Shown here piece by piece: positions 1 through 8,225 of a stretch of DNA of 64,000 bases. This DNA comes from DAOUJH01 sp965248955 (GTDB taxonomy: Bacteria; Chloroflexota; Dehalococcoidia; Lucifugimonadales; QGNO01): the NCBI GenBank assembly GCA_965248955.1, contig OZ252212.1, forward strand, positions 1,364,001-1,428,000, given 5' to 3'. Both the position numbers and the translations under genes were made by a program. Each line of letters begins with the position of its first letter. Positions within the stretch are counted from its first letter, which is position 1. Under the pieces are notes generated by a model. It was not told the origin of the DNA, made no database searches, and saw nothing but the letters and a program-made list of their open reading frames with translations.

Positions 1-213
1 CTGGGTTTGCAATCGATCAGCTGTACGGCCGGAGTGAACAGCGATGCCACGAGATCAAGGACCACAGCAATAATGAGCGACCAACCAGCCGCCGAGTCAA
101 ATTGTAGTGGCGCTGAAGGCGGGCGCACTCCTCGGCGGGCGTGTCGATCATCACCGTGGCCACGGCCTAAGGCTTCAAACCATACACGGTAACAACCACC
201 AGGATAGGGTATC
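1..213. other. No confident gene at window start
   Basis: No convincing coding region is seen here. Short open frames exist on both strands, but none shows a recognisable motif or a good ribosome binding site. The stretch holds whatever promoter serves the MFS gene that starts at 214. I could not pick a clear -35/-10 pair. Confidence 0.4.
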
Positions 214-1479
214 ATGACCACTGTGAGAGCACAGATTGTCCGACGGACTCCTTTTTTCTACGGCTGGATTATCGTGGCAGGCGCCTTCTTCGGTGCGTTC
301 GCAAGCGGGGGCATCCAGGGATTCACCTTCAGCGTTTTTCTCAAGCCAATGTCGGAGGACTTGGGTTGGGCTAGGTCTGCTCTGACTGCGGGAGTCGCAA
401 TCAATACGCTCGTTGCCTCCTTCATTGCTCCAATATTTGGTTACATTGTGGATAGGCACGGGCCAAGGCCCCTAATGGCCGCCGCCGCCGTAGTAGGAGG
501 AGTCGCTGCGTTCCTGCTTAGTCAGGTAACGCAGCTTTGGCAGTTCTATCTCATATTTGCTGTTGCCGGCATATTCGGTGGAGCGGCTCTGGGCGAAGTA
601 GTTACGCAATCTACCGTAGTCAAGTGGTTCGTGAGACGTCGTGGTCGGGCGGTTGCCTTTGGCAGCATGGGAGGAGCTGCCTCCGGGGCTGTATTGGCGC
701 CAATCATAAGCTTTATCGTGGTCAGCTCCAGTTGGAGAGTTGGTTGGGTGCTGATGGCGGCTTTGTTCTTCCTTATACTGTTGCCTGTTTCGTTCTTGAT
801 GATACGCCGTCCTGAGGACGTTGGTCTCAAACCTGACGGGGACGGGTCACTGGACTTCAGTCAGTCTGGAGATGGCTCTGACCATGAAAGGTCGTGGACC
901 CTGCCACAGGCGCTCCATGACAAGTCTTTGTGGATTCTAACCGGTGCACTAACGGTAGCCGGTCTATGCGTTTCTTCGGTGGTCATCCACGAGTTCAGCT
1001 ACATAACTGATCGCGGCTTTTCCACCGCCGTAGCGGCAGCCGTGCTCAGTACGCATGCCTCTATGGCGATGGTAGGCCGGCTTCTCTGGGGCTTCATAGT
1101 AGAAAGGGTACCGGTCAGATATGCAATGGCTGCCGTTTTCCTGCTGTGCGGGCTGGCGATTGTGCTCTTGGTAACAGCGGAGTTTGCCGCCTTGCTTCTT
1201 GTGTTTGCCGTTGTCTATGGTCTGAGCATCGGTGGCTACTCCGTGACCAGTGCCGTCGCCTTTGCCAACTACTACGGTAGAGACCACGTGGGGTCGATTA
1301 GAGGAGCGATCAGCCCTCTCGTTACCGGGTCTGTGGCGCTGGGGCCGGTGCTGATTGCCGTGGGATACGACTTCCAGGGAACATATACCATCGGTTTCCT
1401 GGCTATGGTGGCTTTGTTCTGTGCGGCAGGCGCACTGGCCTTGCTGGCCAAGCCGCCTAGAGAGGTGGAGGACGGGTAG
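214..1479 (+). CDS. MFS transporter (monocarboxylate/oxalate-formate type)
   Basis: A 421-residue polytopic membrane protein with about 12 hydrophobic segments, the usual size for the major facilitator superfamily. The N-terminus (FFYGWIIVAGAFFGAF) and the loop after TM2 (GYIVDRHGPRPLM) match the MCT/OFA-type pattern, where the D-R-x-G-x-R loop is the MFS signature A. A hydrophilic central loop near residues 205-230 separates the two six-helix halves. The family moves small organic acids across the cytoplasmic membrane, but the substrate cannot be read from sequence. It converges on the phosphotriesterase-like gene with a 5-bp gap. A second MFS protein of the same subtype lies at 9433-10734, so the two bracket the catabolic cluster and may feed it. 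Confidence 0.9.
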   Translation: MTTVRAQIVRRTPFFYGWIIVAGAFFGAFASGGIQGFTFSVFLKPMSEDLGWARSALTAGVAINTLVASFIAPIFGYIVDRHGPRPLMAAAAVVGGVAAFLLSQVTQLWQFYLIFAVAGIFGGAALGEVVTQSTVVKWFVRRRGRAVAFGSMGGAASGAVLAPIISFIVVSSSWRVGWVLMAALFFLILLPVSFLMIRRPEDVGLKPDGDGSLDFSQSGDGSDHERSWTLPQALHDKSLWILTGALTVAGLCVSSVVIHEFSYITDRGFSTAVAAAVLSTHASMAMVGRLLWGFIVERVPVRYAMAAVFLLCGLAIVLLVTAEFAALLLVFAVVYGLSIGGYSVTSAVAFANYYGRDHVGSIRGAISPLVTGSVALGPVLIAVGYDFQGTYTIGFLAMVALFCAAGALALLAKPPREVEDG

Positions 1480-1484
1480 GGTTG

Positions 1485-2444
1485 CTACTGTATGTTCAGC
1501 GCCCTAGCCGGATTTGTGACCGTCATTTTCTGGATGTCCAAGTTGCTTATACCCAGAGCCCTCAGCCTGGGCAAGAAATCCTCAAAGATATAGCAATAAC
1601 CGGAGTGGCCGCCGCTCCTGAGCCACCTCTTGCGGCTTGTGTCTTGAGCAAGAAGTAGGTTATCCACGTATCCCCTTTGGACTAACGCATGCACTAGCTC
1701 AGCCCGTGTCTGATCTAGTAAGAAGTGCTCCTTCCCAATAACGTCAAACTGGACAAAGCACCCTTCACCGGCCAGCCTGGATAGAACGTCTATGTCCGGC
1801 CGTTCGTCCACGTGGCCCACTATGAGTCGCGAAGGACTGACTCCTTCCGATTTGAGGATCTCCAGTTGCTGTACGCCTGCCACTCCACCGGGCACCTCCA
1901 TGCGCCGGTTTCCCGTGGTGTGCGTCGTGATCACCGCGCCCGTGCGCTTCTGGGCAATGGCGACAGCCTTCAGCACCTTCAACTCCACGCCCTCTACTCT
2001 GGCCCGGTGTATTGCCGACTTGAAAAGACCACAACGGCGTTTGCTGGCGCCTACCCCCTCTTCGATCTCTTTTGTTATGTGATCGGCAATGCGTTCTATG
2101 GGCCACTCGTGGACGAATTTCGGAATATGGGGTTCGATGTAATATCCGGATGTAGAGACTATGTGCACCTCGCTAGCCTCCGACAGCCTTGCTAGCATAT
2201 CCAGGTCTCTGCCCCATCCGTTGCAGGTTACTTCCACGATTCCCTTGCCACCGGCTTCACGATAGGTCCTAAGTTCGGACACCATCACATCAAAGTCATC
2301 CAGCCGCATGTAGGTGCTCTCAGAGCGGGTAGTGCCCAGCAGGTCAACCCTCGGCCCAAGGCGCTGGTCGCACCAGATGTGCTCGTGGGGCAGACAAAAT
2401 CCCAGTTCATCGGGGTCTATTTGGCCTAGTACGGTTTGGATCAT
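1485..2444 (-). CDS. Phosphotriesterase-family metal hydrolase
   Basis: A 319-residue amidohydrolase-superfamily protein of the PTE/Php type. The N-terminal metal motif is H-E-H (LPHEHIWCD). A central lysine in GLFKSAIH is in the place of the carbamylated bridging lysine. HTTG and GHVDERPD supply the later histidines, and D of AQDTSRK is the usual catalytic aspartate. The C-terminus (MTVTNPARALNI) is typical of the family. These enzymes hydrolyse lactones or phosphoesters with a binuclear metal centre, and the natural substrate here is unknown. The gene is last in a co-directional run with the isochorismatase-like, SDR and HD genes, so a shared catabolic pathway is likely. Confidence 0.88.
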   Translation of the reverse strand: MIQTVLGQIDPDELGFCLPHEHIWCDQRLGPRVDLLGTTRSESTYMRLDDFDVMVSELRTYREAGGKGIVEVTCNGWGRDLDMLARLSEASEVHIVSTSGYYIEPHIPKFVHEWPIERIADHITKEIEEGVGASKRRCGLFKSAIHRARVEGVELKVLKAVAIAQKRTGAVITTHTTGNRRMEVPGGVAGVQQLEILKSEGVSPSRLIVGHVDERPDIDVLSRLAGEGCFVQFDVIGKEHFLLDQTRAELVHALVQRGYVDNLLLAQDTSRKRWLRSGGHSGYCYIFEDFLPRLRALGISNLDIQKMTVTNPARALNIQ

Positions 2445-2462
2445 CTGTGCATCCTAAGTTAC

Positions 2463-3152
2463 CTAGATGAGAACGGAGCCTTCCTTCTCCACGACTTGCA
2501 GCAGGTCGATCACTTCACTGGTTGTGCGCAGCTTTATCAAACCGTGCGCGATGTTGCCGCTTGCGTAGTCTTGACTGGCTCTGGTCAGTGCGGCCACTGC
2601 GTCCGAAATGATCAAGCTGCTGGCGCCGCGGTCGCTGAGGTCAAGGCATGTCTGGCTTATGCCAAAGTCCAGCATAGTGCCCATAACCGCTACGTTGGCA
2701 ATATTGTTCTCTTGTATATATGCCGCGAAGTCGGGATTAGATAGCGCGCTCCATCCCGGTTTGGGAAGAATCAACTCCCGCTCGTCAGGCTCCCAGGCTC
2801 TTGGATAGCTGCCGTTTTCTCCTTTCAAGTCCCATGACCAGCCGGTAGCCTGTTGGAAATCCGAAACGTTGTTGTCATCGTGGCCCAGGCTGCTAAAGAC
2901 CACGGGCATGCCCAGATCACGCGCTGCTCTCAGCACTTTAGGAATGTTCTGAGAAACAATGGCGAGCAGCTCAAAGTACTCGTCGAACTCCCTGCTTAGC
3001 ACCTTCTCTTTGACGCGGCGCGCCAGCCATCCATTCTCCGGGTCAGCAAACGGCGCGTGGAGGTCCTGCAGGAGCAAGCATGTATTGCTCGCAGTCAGAG
3101 TAATGGGTCTGGACTCCTTGGTGACTAGAGTCAATGGATGACGCAGCACCAT
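2463..3152 (-). CDS. Isochorismatase-fold hydrolase lacking the catalytic cysteine
   Basis: The start is placed at the ATG at 3152, which overlaps the stop of the upstream SDR gene as TGATG and has GGAGGA just before it. A start at 3182 would only lengthen the overlap. The 229-residue product has the cysteine-hydrolase fold: CLLLQDLHAPF carries the first aspartate and LPKPGWSAL the lysine. The segment that normally reads G-x-x-x-N-x-C-V reads MGTMLDFGISQTC, so glycine occupies the usual catalytic Cys position and the nearest cysteine is five residues later. It may bind its ligand without cleaving it, or use an altered mechanism. It is probably translationally coupled to the SDR gene. Confidence 0.85.
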   Translation of the reverse strand: MVLRHPLTLVTKESRPITLTASNTCLLLQDLHAPFADPENGWLARRVKEKVLSREFDEYFELLAIVSQNIPKVLRAARDLGMPVVFSSLGHDDNNVSDFQQATGWSWDLKGENGSYPRAWEPDERELILPKPGWSALSNPDFAAYIQENNIANVAVMGTMLDFGISQTCLDLSDRGASSLIISDAVAALTRASQDYASGNIAHGLIKLRTTSEVIDLLQVVEKEGSVLI

Positions 3153-3994
3153 CAGGCTCCTCCTACTTGCAGCGCCTGCCATTCCAATCGCGACTTCATC
3201 TCTTCCGGATTGGACGTGACTTTCTCAGGGGCAAAGCCGAAATCCCATCCCTCAGCTGCGATGGTATCCACCACCCTCCCCGCATCAAAGCGTAGCCCGG
3301 TAAACCTGCTAGGTGGTTGGCTCGCCAGCCAGACAAACGCATTTCCCAGTTCGGCAGGGTCTGTCCAGCTTGACGTCACCTCTTCGGGCATCCGCTCCGC
3401 CTCCACAAGGGTTACTCCGGTTGGCTTAATTCGCTTTCCAGGGCTCATGGTGTTGATAGCTATGTTATGAGGCGTCGCTTCTAGGGCTAGGGCCTTGGCA
3501 AACCCCTCCAGACCGTGTTTTCCGGCACAGTACGCAACTTCCTTTGCAAAACCACGGAAGCTGGCGCCGCTTGCCACGGCCATGATGTGTCCACCACCTT
3601 GTGCTTTCATTATGTTCCATGCCGCCTTGGCGCCGTTGAACAGGCCGCCTATATGGATGTTTAACTCACCCCACCAAGCCTGGTGACTTGTTTCCTCAAA
3701 GCTGATCAGAGGCATTACGGCAGCGGTATGGATCAGCGCGTCCAACCTGCCCCATTCGTCGAATACCTTTTGGACAACGTTGTTGAACATCTCAGGATCG
3801 GCTACGTCCAAACGCAGATTGAGGAGTTGGGCTCCATCCGCCTCTATTCCCGTGAAAGAAGCTTCCATCTCGGCTTCATCCACGTCGGTTGCGCAGACCT
3901 TGGCGCCGGCCAGTCCAAGGGCCGTTGCAATTCCCCAGCCAAGGCCTCTACCTGCGCCTGTCACCAGTGCTACCTTCCCATCCAACATGGTCAC
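3152..3994 (-). CDS. Short-chain dehydrogenase/reductase (SDR)
   Basis: A 280-residue classical SDR. The Rossmann motif is VTGAGRGLGWGIA near residue 10 (T-G-x-x-x-G-x-G). The acidic residue after beta-2 (CATDVDEA) suggests a preference for NAD(H). The active site is the Ser of VASGASFRG and Y-C-A-G-K about a dozen residues later. It oxidises or reduces a hydroxyl/carbonyl substrate that cannot be named from sequence. It sits between the HD gene (21-bp gap) and the isochorismatase-like gene (overlapping stop and start), so it is probably in a four-gene operon ending at 1485. Confidence 0.92.
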   Translation of the reverse strand: MTMLDGKVALVTGAGRGLGWGIATALGLAGAKVCATDVDEAEMEASFTGIEADGAQLLNLRLDVADPEMFNNVVQKVFDEWGRLDALIHTAAVMPLISFEETSHQAWWGELNIHIGGLFNGAKAAWNIMKAQGGGHIMAVASGASFRGFAKEVAYCAGKHGLEGFAKALALEATPHNIAINTMSPGKRIKPTGVTLVEAERMPEEVTSSWTDPAELGNAFVWLASQPPSRFTGLRFDAGRVVDTIAAEGWDFGFAPEKVTSNPEEMKSRLEWQALQVGGA

Positions 3995-4015
3995 TATGCA
4001 AGCTCCTTCAATGGC

Positions 4016-4579
4016 CTAGCCGGCTGCAAGACCCAGTGTACCCGCCACCGGTTTCAGCGCATCGATGACGAATGTGATATGTTCGTCAAGGTCCACGCCC
4101 AACTCTTCTGCGCCTTGGACTATATCTTCCCGACTCACGGACTTCGCGAAAGCTTTGTCCTTCATCTTCTTTCTAACGGAGCGGACATCCGTATCTCCCA
4201 GACTCTTTGTAGGGCGGACTAGCGCCACGGCTGTGACAAACCCCGACAGCTCATCCAACGAGAACAGCGCCTTCTCCATCATCGTATCGCGAGGCACTCC
4301 CGTATGATTACCGTGCGACAGCACTGCTCTCACAATTGAATCCGGGAAGCCTCGGGCCTTGAGGATTTCGGCGCCAAACTGGGGGTGTTCTTCCGGTGTC
4401 GGGCAGGCGTCCCAATCGAAGTCATGCAACATTCCGGTAATACCCCATAGGTCTTCGTCTTCCCCAAGCTGGCGGGCGTAGGCACGCATGCAAGCCTCTA
4501 CGGCAGTGGCATGCCTGAAAAGGGCGTCACTGTTGCCGAATTCCTGGAGCAGCGTCCAAGCCTCGTCGCGAGTAACCAT
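4016..4579 (-). CDS. HD-domain phosphohydrolase
   Basis: A 187-residue HD-superfamily protein. FRHATAVEACM supplies the first metal histidine, GMLHDFDWD the His-Asp pair that names the family, and the later VLSHGNHTG the remaining histidines. Proteins of this size often act on nucleotides or phosphate esters, with no substrate visible here. It is the first gene of the minus-strand run 4579 to 1485. The ATG at 4579 lies in the gap shared with the divergent amidase operon, so the two operons could be co-regulated. Confidence 0.85.
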   Translation of the reverse strand: MVTRDEAWTLLQEFGNSDALFRHATAVEACMRAYARQLGEDEDLWGITGMLHDFDWDACPTPEEHPQFGAEILKARGFPDSIVRAVLSHGNHTGVPRDTMMEKALFSLDELSGFVTAVALVRPTKSLGDTDVRSVRKKMKDKAFAKSVSREDIVQGAEELGVDLDEHITFVIDALKPVAGTLGLAAG

Positions 4580-4781
4580 TTTGACCCCCTGAGGTGGCGT
4601 GCAACCGATTTTGAGGTGACCTTAACACAGCATAAGTGTGTGCAGCTACAGTGGCAAGGCTAGCGAAGAAGTATATGGACAGCCTCTTGGTTAGCTAGGT
4701 TCCATGCTTACTACTTGGTGGCGCGCCCATATTTGGAGTCACGGCCTAAACGGAAAATATGGATGCTCCAAGCAGTGAACC

Positions 4782-4809
4782 TTGACACGCCACAGGACGG
4801 GTCTATAAT
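4782..4809 (+). promoter_or_regulatory. Sigma-70-type promoter of the amidase operon
   Basis: A TTGACA hexamer at 4782-4787 and a TATAAT hexamer at 4804-4809 are separated by 16 bases. Both match the consensus perfectly, making this one of the best promoters in the window. Transcription would start near 4816 and leave an untranslated leader of about 110 bases before the amidase start at 4926. The rest of the 4580-4925 gap shows no gene. Confidence 0.75.
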
Positions 4810-4925
4810 CCCGTCGTCTGCAACAGGTTGTTGTCGAATGACCCATTTGAGCATCTGCTAATGCTCTAAAGACGAAGGGTGTGGTTCGCACATCTTTCAA
4901 ACCTACCAGAAGGGGAGGTGACAGA

Positions 4926-6326
4926 GTGGTTACAGCACAGCCGACGTCACTTACACTTGCGGAAGCAGCCGGCAAGATTAAGTCCCGCGAAATCTCACCC
5001 GTCGAGTTAACACAAGCGAGCTTAGATCGTATCGATGAGTTGGAGCCCAAGCTTAACGCGTTCATAACGCTCTGTCACGATCAAGCTCTGTCTGTCGCGC
5101 GAAAGGCTGAGAGGGATATTGCCGGGGGTAAATACCTGGGCCCTCTGCATGGCATTCCTTATGCAGTCAAGGACATCTATGCCAGCAAGGGAATCCGCTC
5201 TACCAGCGGGTCGAAAGTCTTTGCTGATCACTTTCCTGATCACGACAGCACAGCAGTTAGGAAGCTGAACTCTGCGGGTGCTGTGATGGTGGGGAAGAAC
5301 AACACCAATGAATTTGCCAGCGGCGGTGATGACAGCAGTTTTTATGGCCCGGTGCAGAATCCCTGGAAGCTGGGCTACACGCCAGGAGGCTCCTCCAGCG
5401 GTTCAGCCGCTTCGGTTGCTGCTGGAATGATTTTTGTATCAATGGGCTCGTGTACCGGTGGCTCCGTTCGTGTACCAGCCTCCAACTGCAGCTTAGTGGG
5501 ACTGAAGCCCAGCTATGGATTGGTCAGCCGGTATGGCATATTCCCATTGAGTTGGTCGTTAGACCATCCTGGTCTCCTGACCAGAACCGTTGAAGACTGT
5601 GCACTTCTTCTCCAGACGGTAGCAGGCTACGACTCAAAGGACCCATCCTCGACCAGAGTATCAATTCCGGACTATGCTTCAGCACTCACTGAAGATATCC
5701 GTGGAATCCGAGTGGGGGTCCCAAAGGAACTCCGTGAAGGCACATCAGTAGAGGTAGATCTCTTAGTCGAGAAGGCATTATCGGTGCTGAGGGAATTGGG
5801 CGCCTCGGTTGAAGAGGTTTCAGTGCCTATCACCAACAGCTACGCCACGACGGCTGGCAACGTGATCACGTGGAGTGAGGCAGCACAGATCCATACCCCT
5901 TATCTCCAACACCTGCATGAATACTCCATTGGGGTTAGAGAAAAGGTTCAGGTAGGGCTTGTCATCCCCTCTAACGACTACCACAAGGCACAAAAGATGC
6001 GCCGCAAGGTTCAAGAGGAGCTGACTCAGATGCTGAATCGAGTAGATGTCCTGGTCGGCCCAATACAGAGGACTCCACCTGGGACCCTCCAGCTCAGCGT
6101 GGCAACCGGTGCTGCGACAGGGATGGCCACTCAACGGAGCTTCACCCGGCCCTTTAACTTGACAGGCATGCCAGCAGTCAGCGTGCCTTGTGGCTTTTCC
6201 CCGGACGGCCTACCTGTAGGATTACAGATAGCGGGGAGACTTTTCGACGATTCCACTGTGCTACGTGTGGCCCACGCTTATGAGCAGGCTACCACGTGGC
6301 ACGATATGCATCCATCGCTATCCTGA
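4926..6326 (+). CDS. Amidase-signature hydrolase (GatA/AtzE-like)
   Basis: An amidase-signature enzyme of 466 residues from a GTG at 4926. That start follows GGGGAGGTG by a good distance; an upstream GTG at 4881 lacks such a site. The Ser-cisSer-Lys triad is visible: Lys in YAVKDIYASKG, the cis-serine in PGGSSSGSAAS, and the nucleophile in the GSCTGGSVRVPAS stretch. These enzymes cleave a C-N amide bond. A small GatC/AtzG-like protein follows 10 bases later, as in GatA-GatC and AtzE-AtzG pairs, so it probably works as a heterocomplex. The ureidoglycolate-lyase-like and carbamoyltransferase genes downstream suggest a ureide or carbamoyl substrate (inference). Confidence 0.9.
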   Translation: MVTAQPTSLTLAEAAGKIKSREISPVELTQASLDRIDELEPKLNAFITLCHDQALSVARKAERDIAGGKYLGPLHGIPYAVKDIYASKGIRSTSGSKVFADHFPDHDSTAVRKLNSAGAVMVGKNNTNEFASGGDDSSFYGPVQNPWKLGYTPGGSSSGSAASVAAGMIFVSMGSCTGGSVRVPASNCSLVGLKPSYGLVSRYGIFPLSWSLDHPGLLTRTVEDCALLLQTVAGYDSKDPSSTRVSIPDYASALTEDIRGIRVGVPKELREGTSVEVDLLVEKALSVLRELGASVEEVSVPITNSYATTAGNVITWSEAAQIHTPYLQHLHEYSIGVREKVQVGLVIPSNDYHKAQKMRRKVQEELTQMLNRVDVLVGPIQRTPPGTLQLSVATGAATGMATQRSFTRPFNLTGMPAVSVPCGFSPDGLPVGLQIAGRLFDDSTVLRVAHAYEQATTWHDMHPSLS

Positions 6327-6336
6327 GGAGGCCCCC

Positions 6337-6534
6337 ATGCCGAAGATGTCCAAAGAAACGGTTAGTGCCCTTATAAAGCTTGGCGCCGCCGATGCTACTC
6401 CCCAGGAGATTGAGGCAACCACCAAGCTTTACAACACTCTCGCCGAGCAACTTGGGGAAGTTCCGTCCGACTCACTGGAGGAGGTCGAACCTCACTTCAT
6501 CCAGCCCACAAGGAGAGGCCGTAGCAGCTCTTAG
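6337..6534 (+). CDS. Small GatC/AtzG-like amidase partner
   Basis: A 65-residue protein starting at an ATG six bases after a GAGGAG site. Residues 8-40 look like the two-helix GatC/AtzG (DUF4089-type) pattern: a helix ending in AADATPQEIE, then a second amphipathic helix. The tail (EEVEPHFIQPTRRGR) resembles the extended segment by which such subunits wrap around the amidase. The family stabilises or stimulates the partner. The assignment relies on size, pattern and position directly behind the amidase, since short sequences give weak homology. A family search would be decisive. Confidence 0.6.
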   Translation: MPKMSKETVSALIKLGAADATPQEIEATTKLYNTLAEQLGEVPSDSLEEVEPHFIQPTRRGRSSS

Positions 6535-6585
6535 TGCAACAACTCAGGTGGCGGCCTCTCGGCTCAAAGAGCTTTACAGGGCAGT

Positions 6586-7128
6586 ATGGTCAGGACACAT
6601 AAGATAAAAGCAGAGATCATGACCTCGGCTTCTTTCGCACCGTTCGGGGAGGTCATCAACGCAACAGACATCCCCGATGAGCTTTCTCCTGTAGATTTTC
6701 AAGGAGGTGACTTGCGGATCAACGCAACTCTCTTGCCCTATCGCGGCCTGGAGTTCAGCCAGATGGAGCAACACTTCCACGTTACTCAGGCTTTCCTGCC
6801 GCTCAGCGGGCCGCCAGCGGTGGTTGCTGTTGCTGCTCCTACAGACCAAAACGACCCTGATGCGATTCCAAAACCTGAACAATGCCACGCTTTCCTTATA
6901 GACGGTACCAAGGGTTATATTCTGAAGAAAGGGACGTGGCACTCTGACCGATTGCCGCTCTATCCGCCGGGCACCAAAATGGTGATCCTCACCGATAGTG
7001 AGACGAACTTAGATCTTAGCAAGTATGGATCTATAAGAACCCCCGAGAGCGACCGAGGAGGGTGGAAGCTCAACCGCATCGTCGATTACCGGACAAAGCT
7101 TGGGGTTACCTTCGAGATAGTTCTTTAG
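6586..7128 (+). CDS. Ureidoglycolate lyase-like protein (AllA family)
   Basis: A 180-residue protein with the AllA cupin-type pattern. SFAPFGEVI is at the N-terminus, and the signature MEQHFHVTQAFLPLSG matches the E-R-H-x-x-x-T-Q-A-F-x-P block of ureidoglycolate lyase. WHSDRLPLYPPG is in the place of the conserved late W-H-x-P stretch. AllA splits ureidoglycolate to glyoxylate and urea in allantoin breakdown. A later in-frame ATG at 6619 is also possible as the start. Its neighbours (amidase pair, carbamoyltransferase) support a ureide route, though allantoinase and allantoate genes are not adjacent. Two PuuE-like proteins are far away at 61-62 kb. Confidence 0.8.
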   Translation: MVRTHKIKAEIMTSASFAPFGEVINATDIPDELSPVDFQGGDLRINATLLPYRGLEFSQMEQHFHVTQAFLPLSGPPAVVAVAAPTDQNDPDAIPKPEQCHAFLIDGTKGYILKKGTWHSDRLPLYPPGTKMVILTDSETNLDLSKYGSIRTPESDRGGWKLNRIVDYRTKLGVTFEIVL

Positions 7129-7197
7129 CGGCTCCCGCCTTTGGCGCCTGATATGGACGGGGTGGCTACGAAATCGGAAAATGAAAGGTGTCACGGA

Positions 7198-8109
7198 ATG
7201 CCAAAGGACTTCATCTCCTTTCTAGATTGGTCTGCAGACGATCTGAGCGACCTAGTGAAAGCGGCGCAGACCTTTCACCAGTGGTGGCTTAAAGGGAAGT
7301 CTCCATCAGCACTCAAGGGACGACGCATAGCCTTGATGTGGGGATCCACAGGCTTTCGGAACAGAGTTGCGTTCGAGTTGGGCATAGCCGAACTCGGTGG
7401 CGTCTCAGTTGAGATTCCAGTCCCTATCGACGAGGGAGAACTTCTAGAAGATGTGGCCCAATATCTGGACAACTGGTTCGACGCTATCGTCGCAAGAACA
7501 TCAACCCACGAGCAAATGCTGAGGCTAGCTCGTTCGGTCCGGGTTCCGGTTATAAATGCCAGAACTTCGTTCAATCACCCGTGCGAGATACTAGGGGACT
7601 TGGCCTATATCAGGGAACAGAGAGGTGACTTGAATGGCTTGCGTGTCGCATTCATCGGCGAGGCGACGAACCTTGGACACTCTTGGTTCGAGGCTGCGGC
7701 TAGGTTTCCGATACACGTCGTTCAAGTGTGCCCAGCAGGATTTGAGATTGAGGCCCGGTTCCTTCAAAGGATCGCTCGCGAGGCGGAAGGAGAGGTCACC
7801 GTTTCTCAGGATATGCACTCAGCCATTGCCGAGGCGGATGTGATTTACACTGACTGTTGGCCGGATAGAGAAACCGACGAAGACCACCAGAGGATAAGGG
7901 ATCTGTTTCTCCCTTATCAGGTGACGGCGGAGCTACTTAGTGCAGGTCAGCAGGATGTTCTATTCCTCCCCTGCCCGCCAGTCCACAGGGGCGAAGAAGT
8001 CTCTGATAGCGCTATGAACTGGCCTGGCTGCCGCGTCTACGAGGCGAAAGAATATCTCCTGCACGCGCAGAATGCTCTACTAGTCGCTCTTCTCAACGCT
8101 CGTGAATGA
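7198..8109 (+). CDS. Atypical ornithine/aspartate carbamoyltransferase-fold enzyme
   Basis: The start at ATG 7198 gives 303 residues and begins as the family usually does (DFISFLDWSADDL). An ATG at 7153 would add an unconserved tail. The carbamoyl-phosphate loop S-x-R-T-R is changed to GSTGFRNR (residues 49-56). VARTSTHEQ keeps the R-T pair, and H-P-x-Q becomes HPCE (127-130). The late motif H-C-L-P is replaced by FLPCPPVHRGEEV, which keeps the cysteine and the H-R-G-E-E-V. The S-M-G substrate loop expected after VIYTDCW is absent, so ornithine is an unlikely acceptor. Given the operon, a transcarbamoylase acting on another amine or amide such as oxamate is plausible (inference). Confidence 0.8.
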   Translation: MPKDFISFLDWSADDLSDLVKAAQTFHQWWLKGKSPSALKGRRIALMWGSTGFRNRVAFELGIAELGGVSVEIPVPIDEGELLEDVAQYLDNWFDAIVARTSTHEQMLRLARSVRVPVINARTSFNHPCEILGDLAYIREQRGDLNGLRVAFIGEATNLGHSWFEAAARFPIHVVQVCPAGFEIEARFLQRIAREAEGEVTVSQDMHSAIAEADVIYTDCWPDRETDEDHQRIRDLFLPYQVTAELLSAGQQDVLFLPCPPVHRGEEVSDSAMNWPGCRVYEAKEYLLHAQNALLVALLNARE

Positions 8110-8225
8110 GGTGCCTCAAAATAGCCGGAGAGGGTAGTCATGAACATACGAACTGCTGCAGGGGAAGTGGCTGCGGTTCTCTGGGTACTGCTCTCTCCTG
8201 TATGGTCGCAGCGACATCTGCCACC

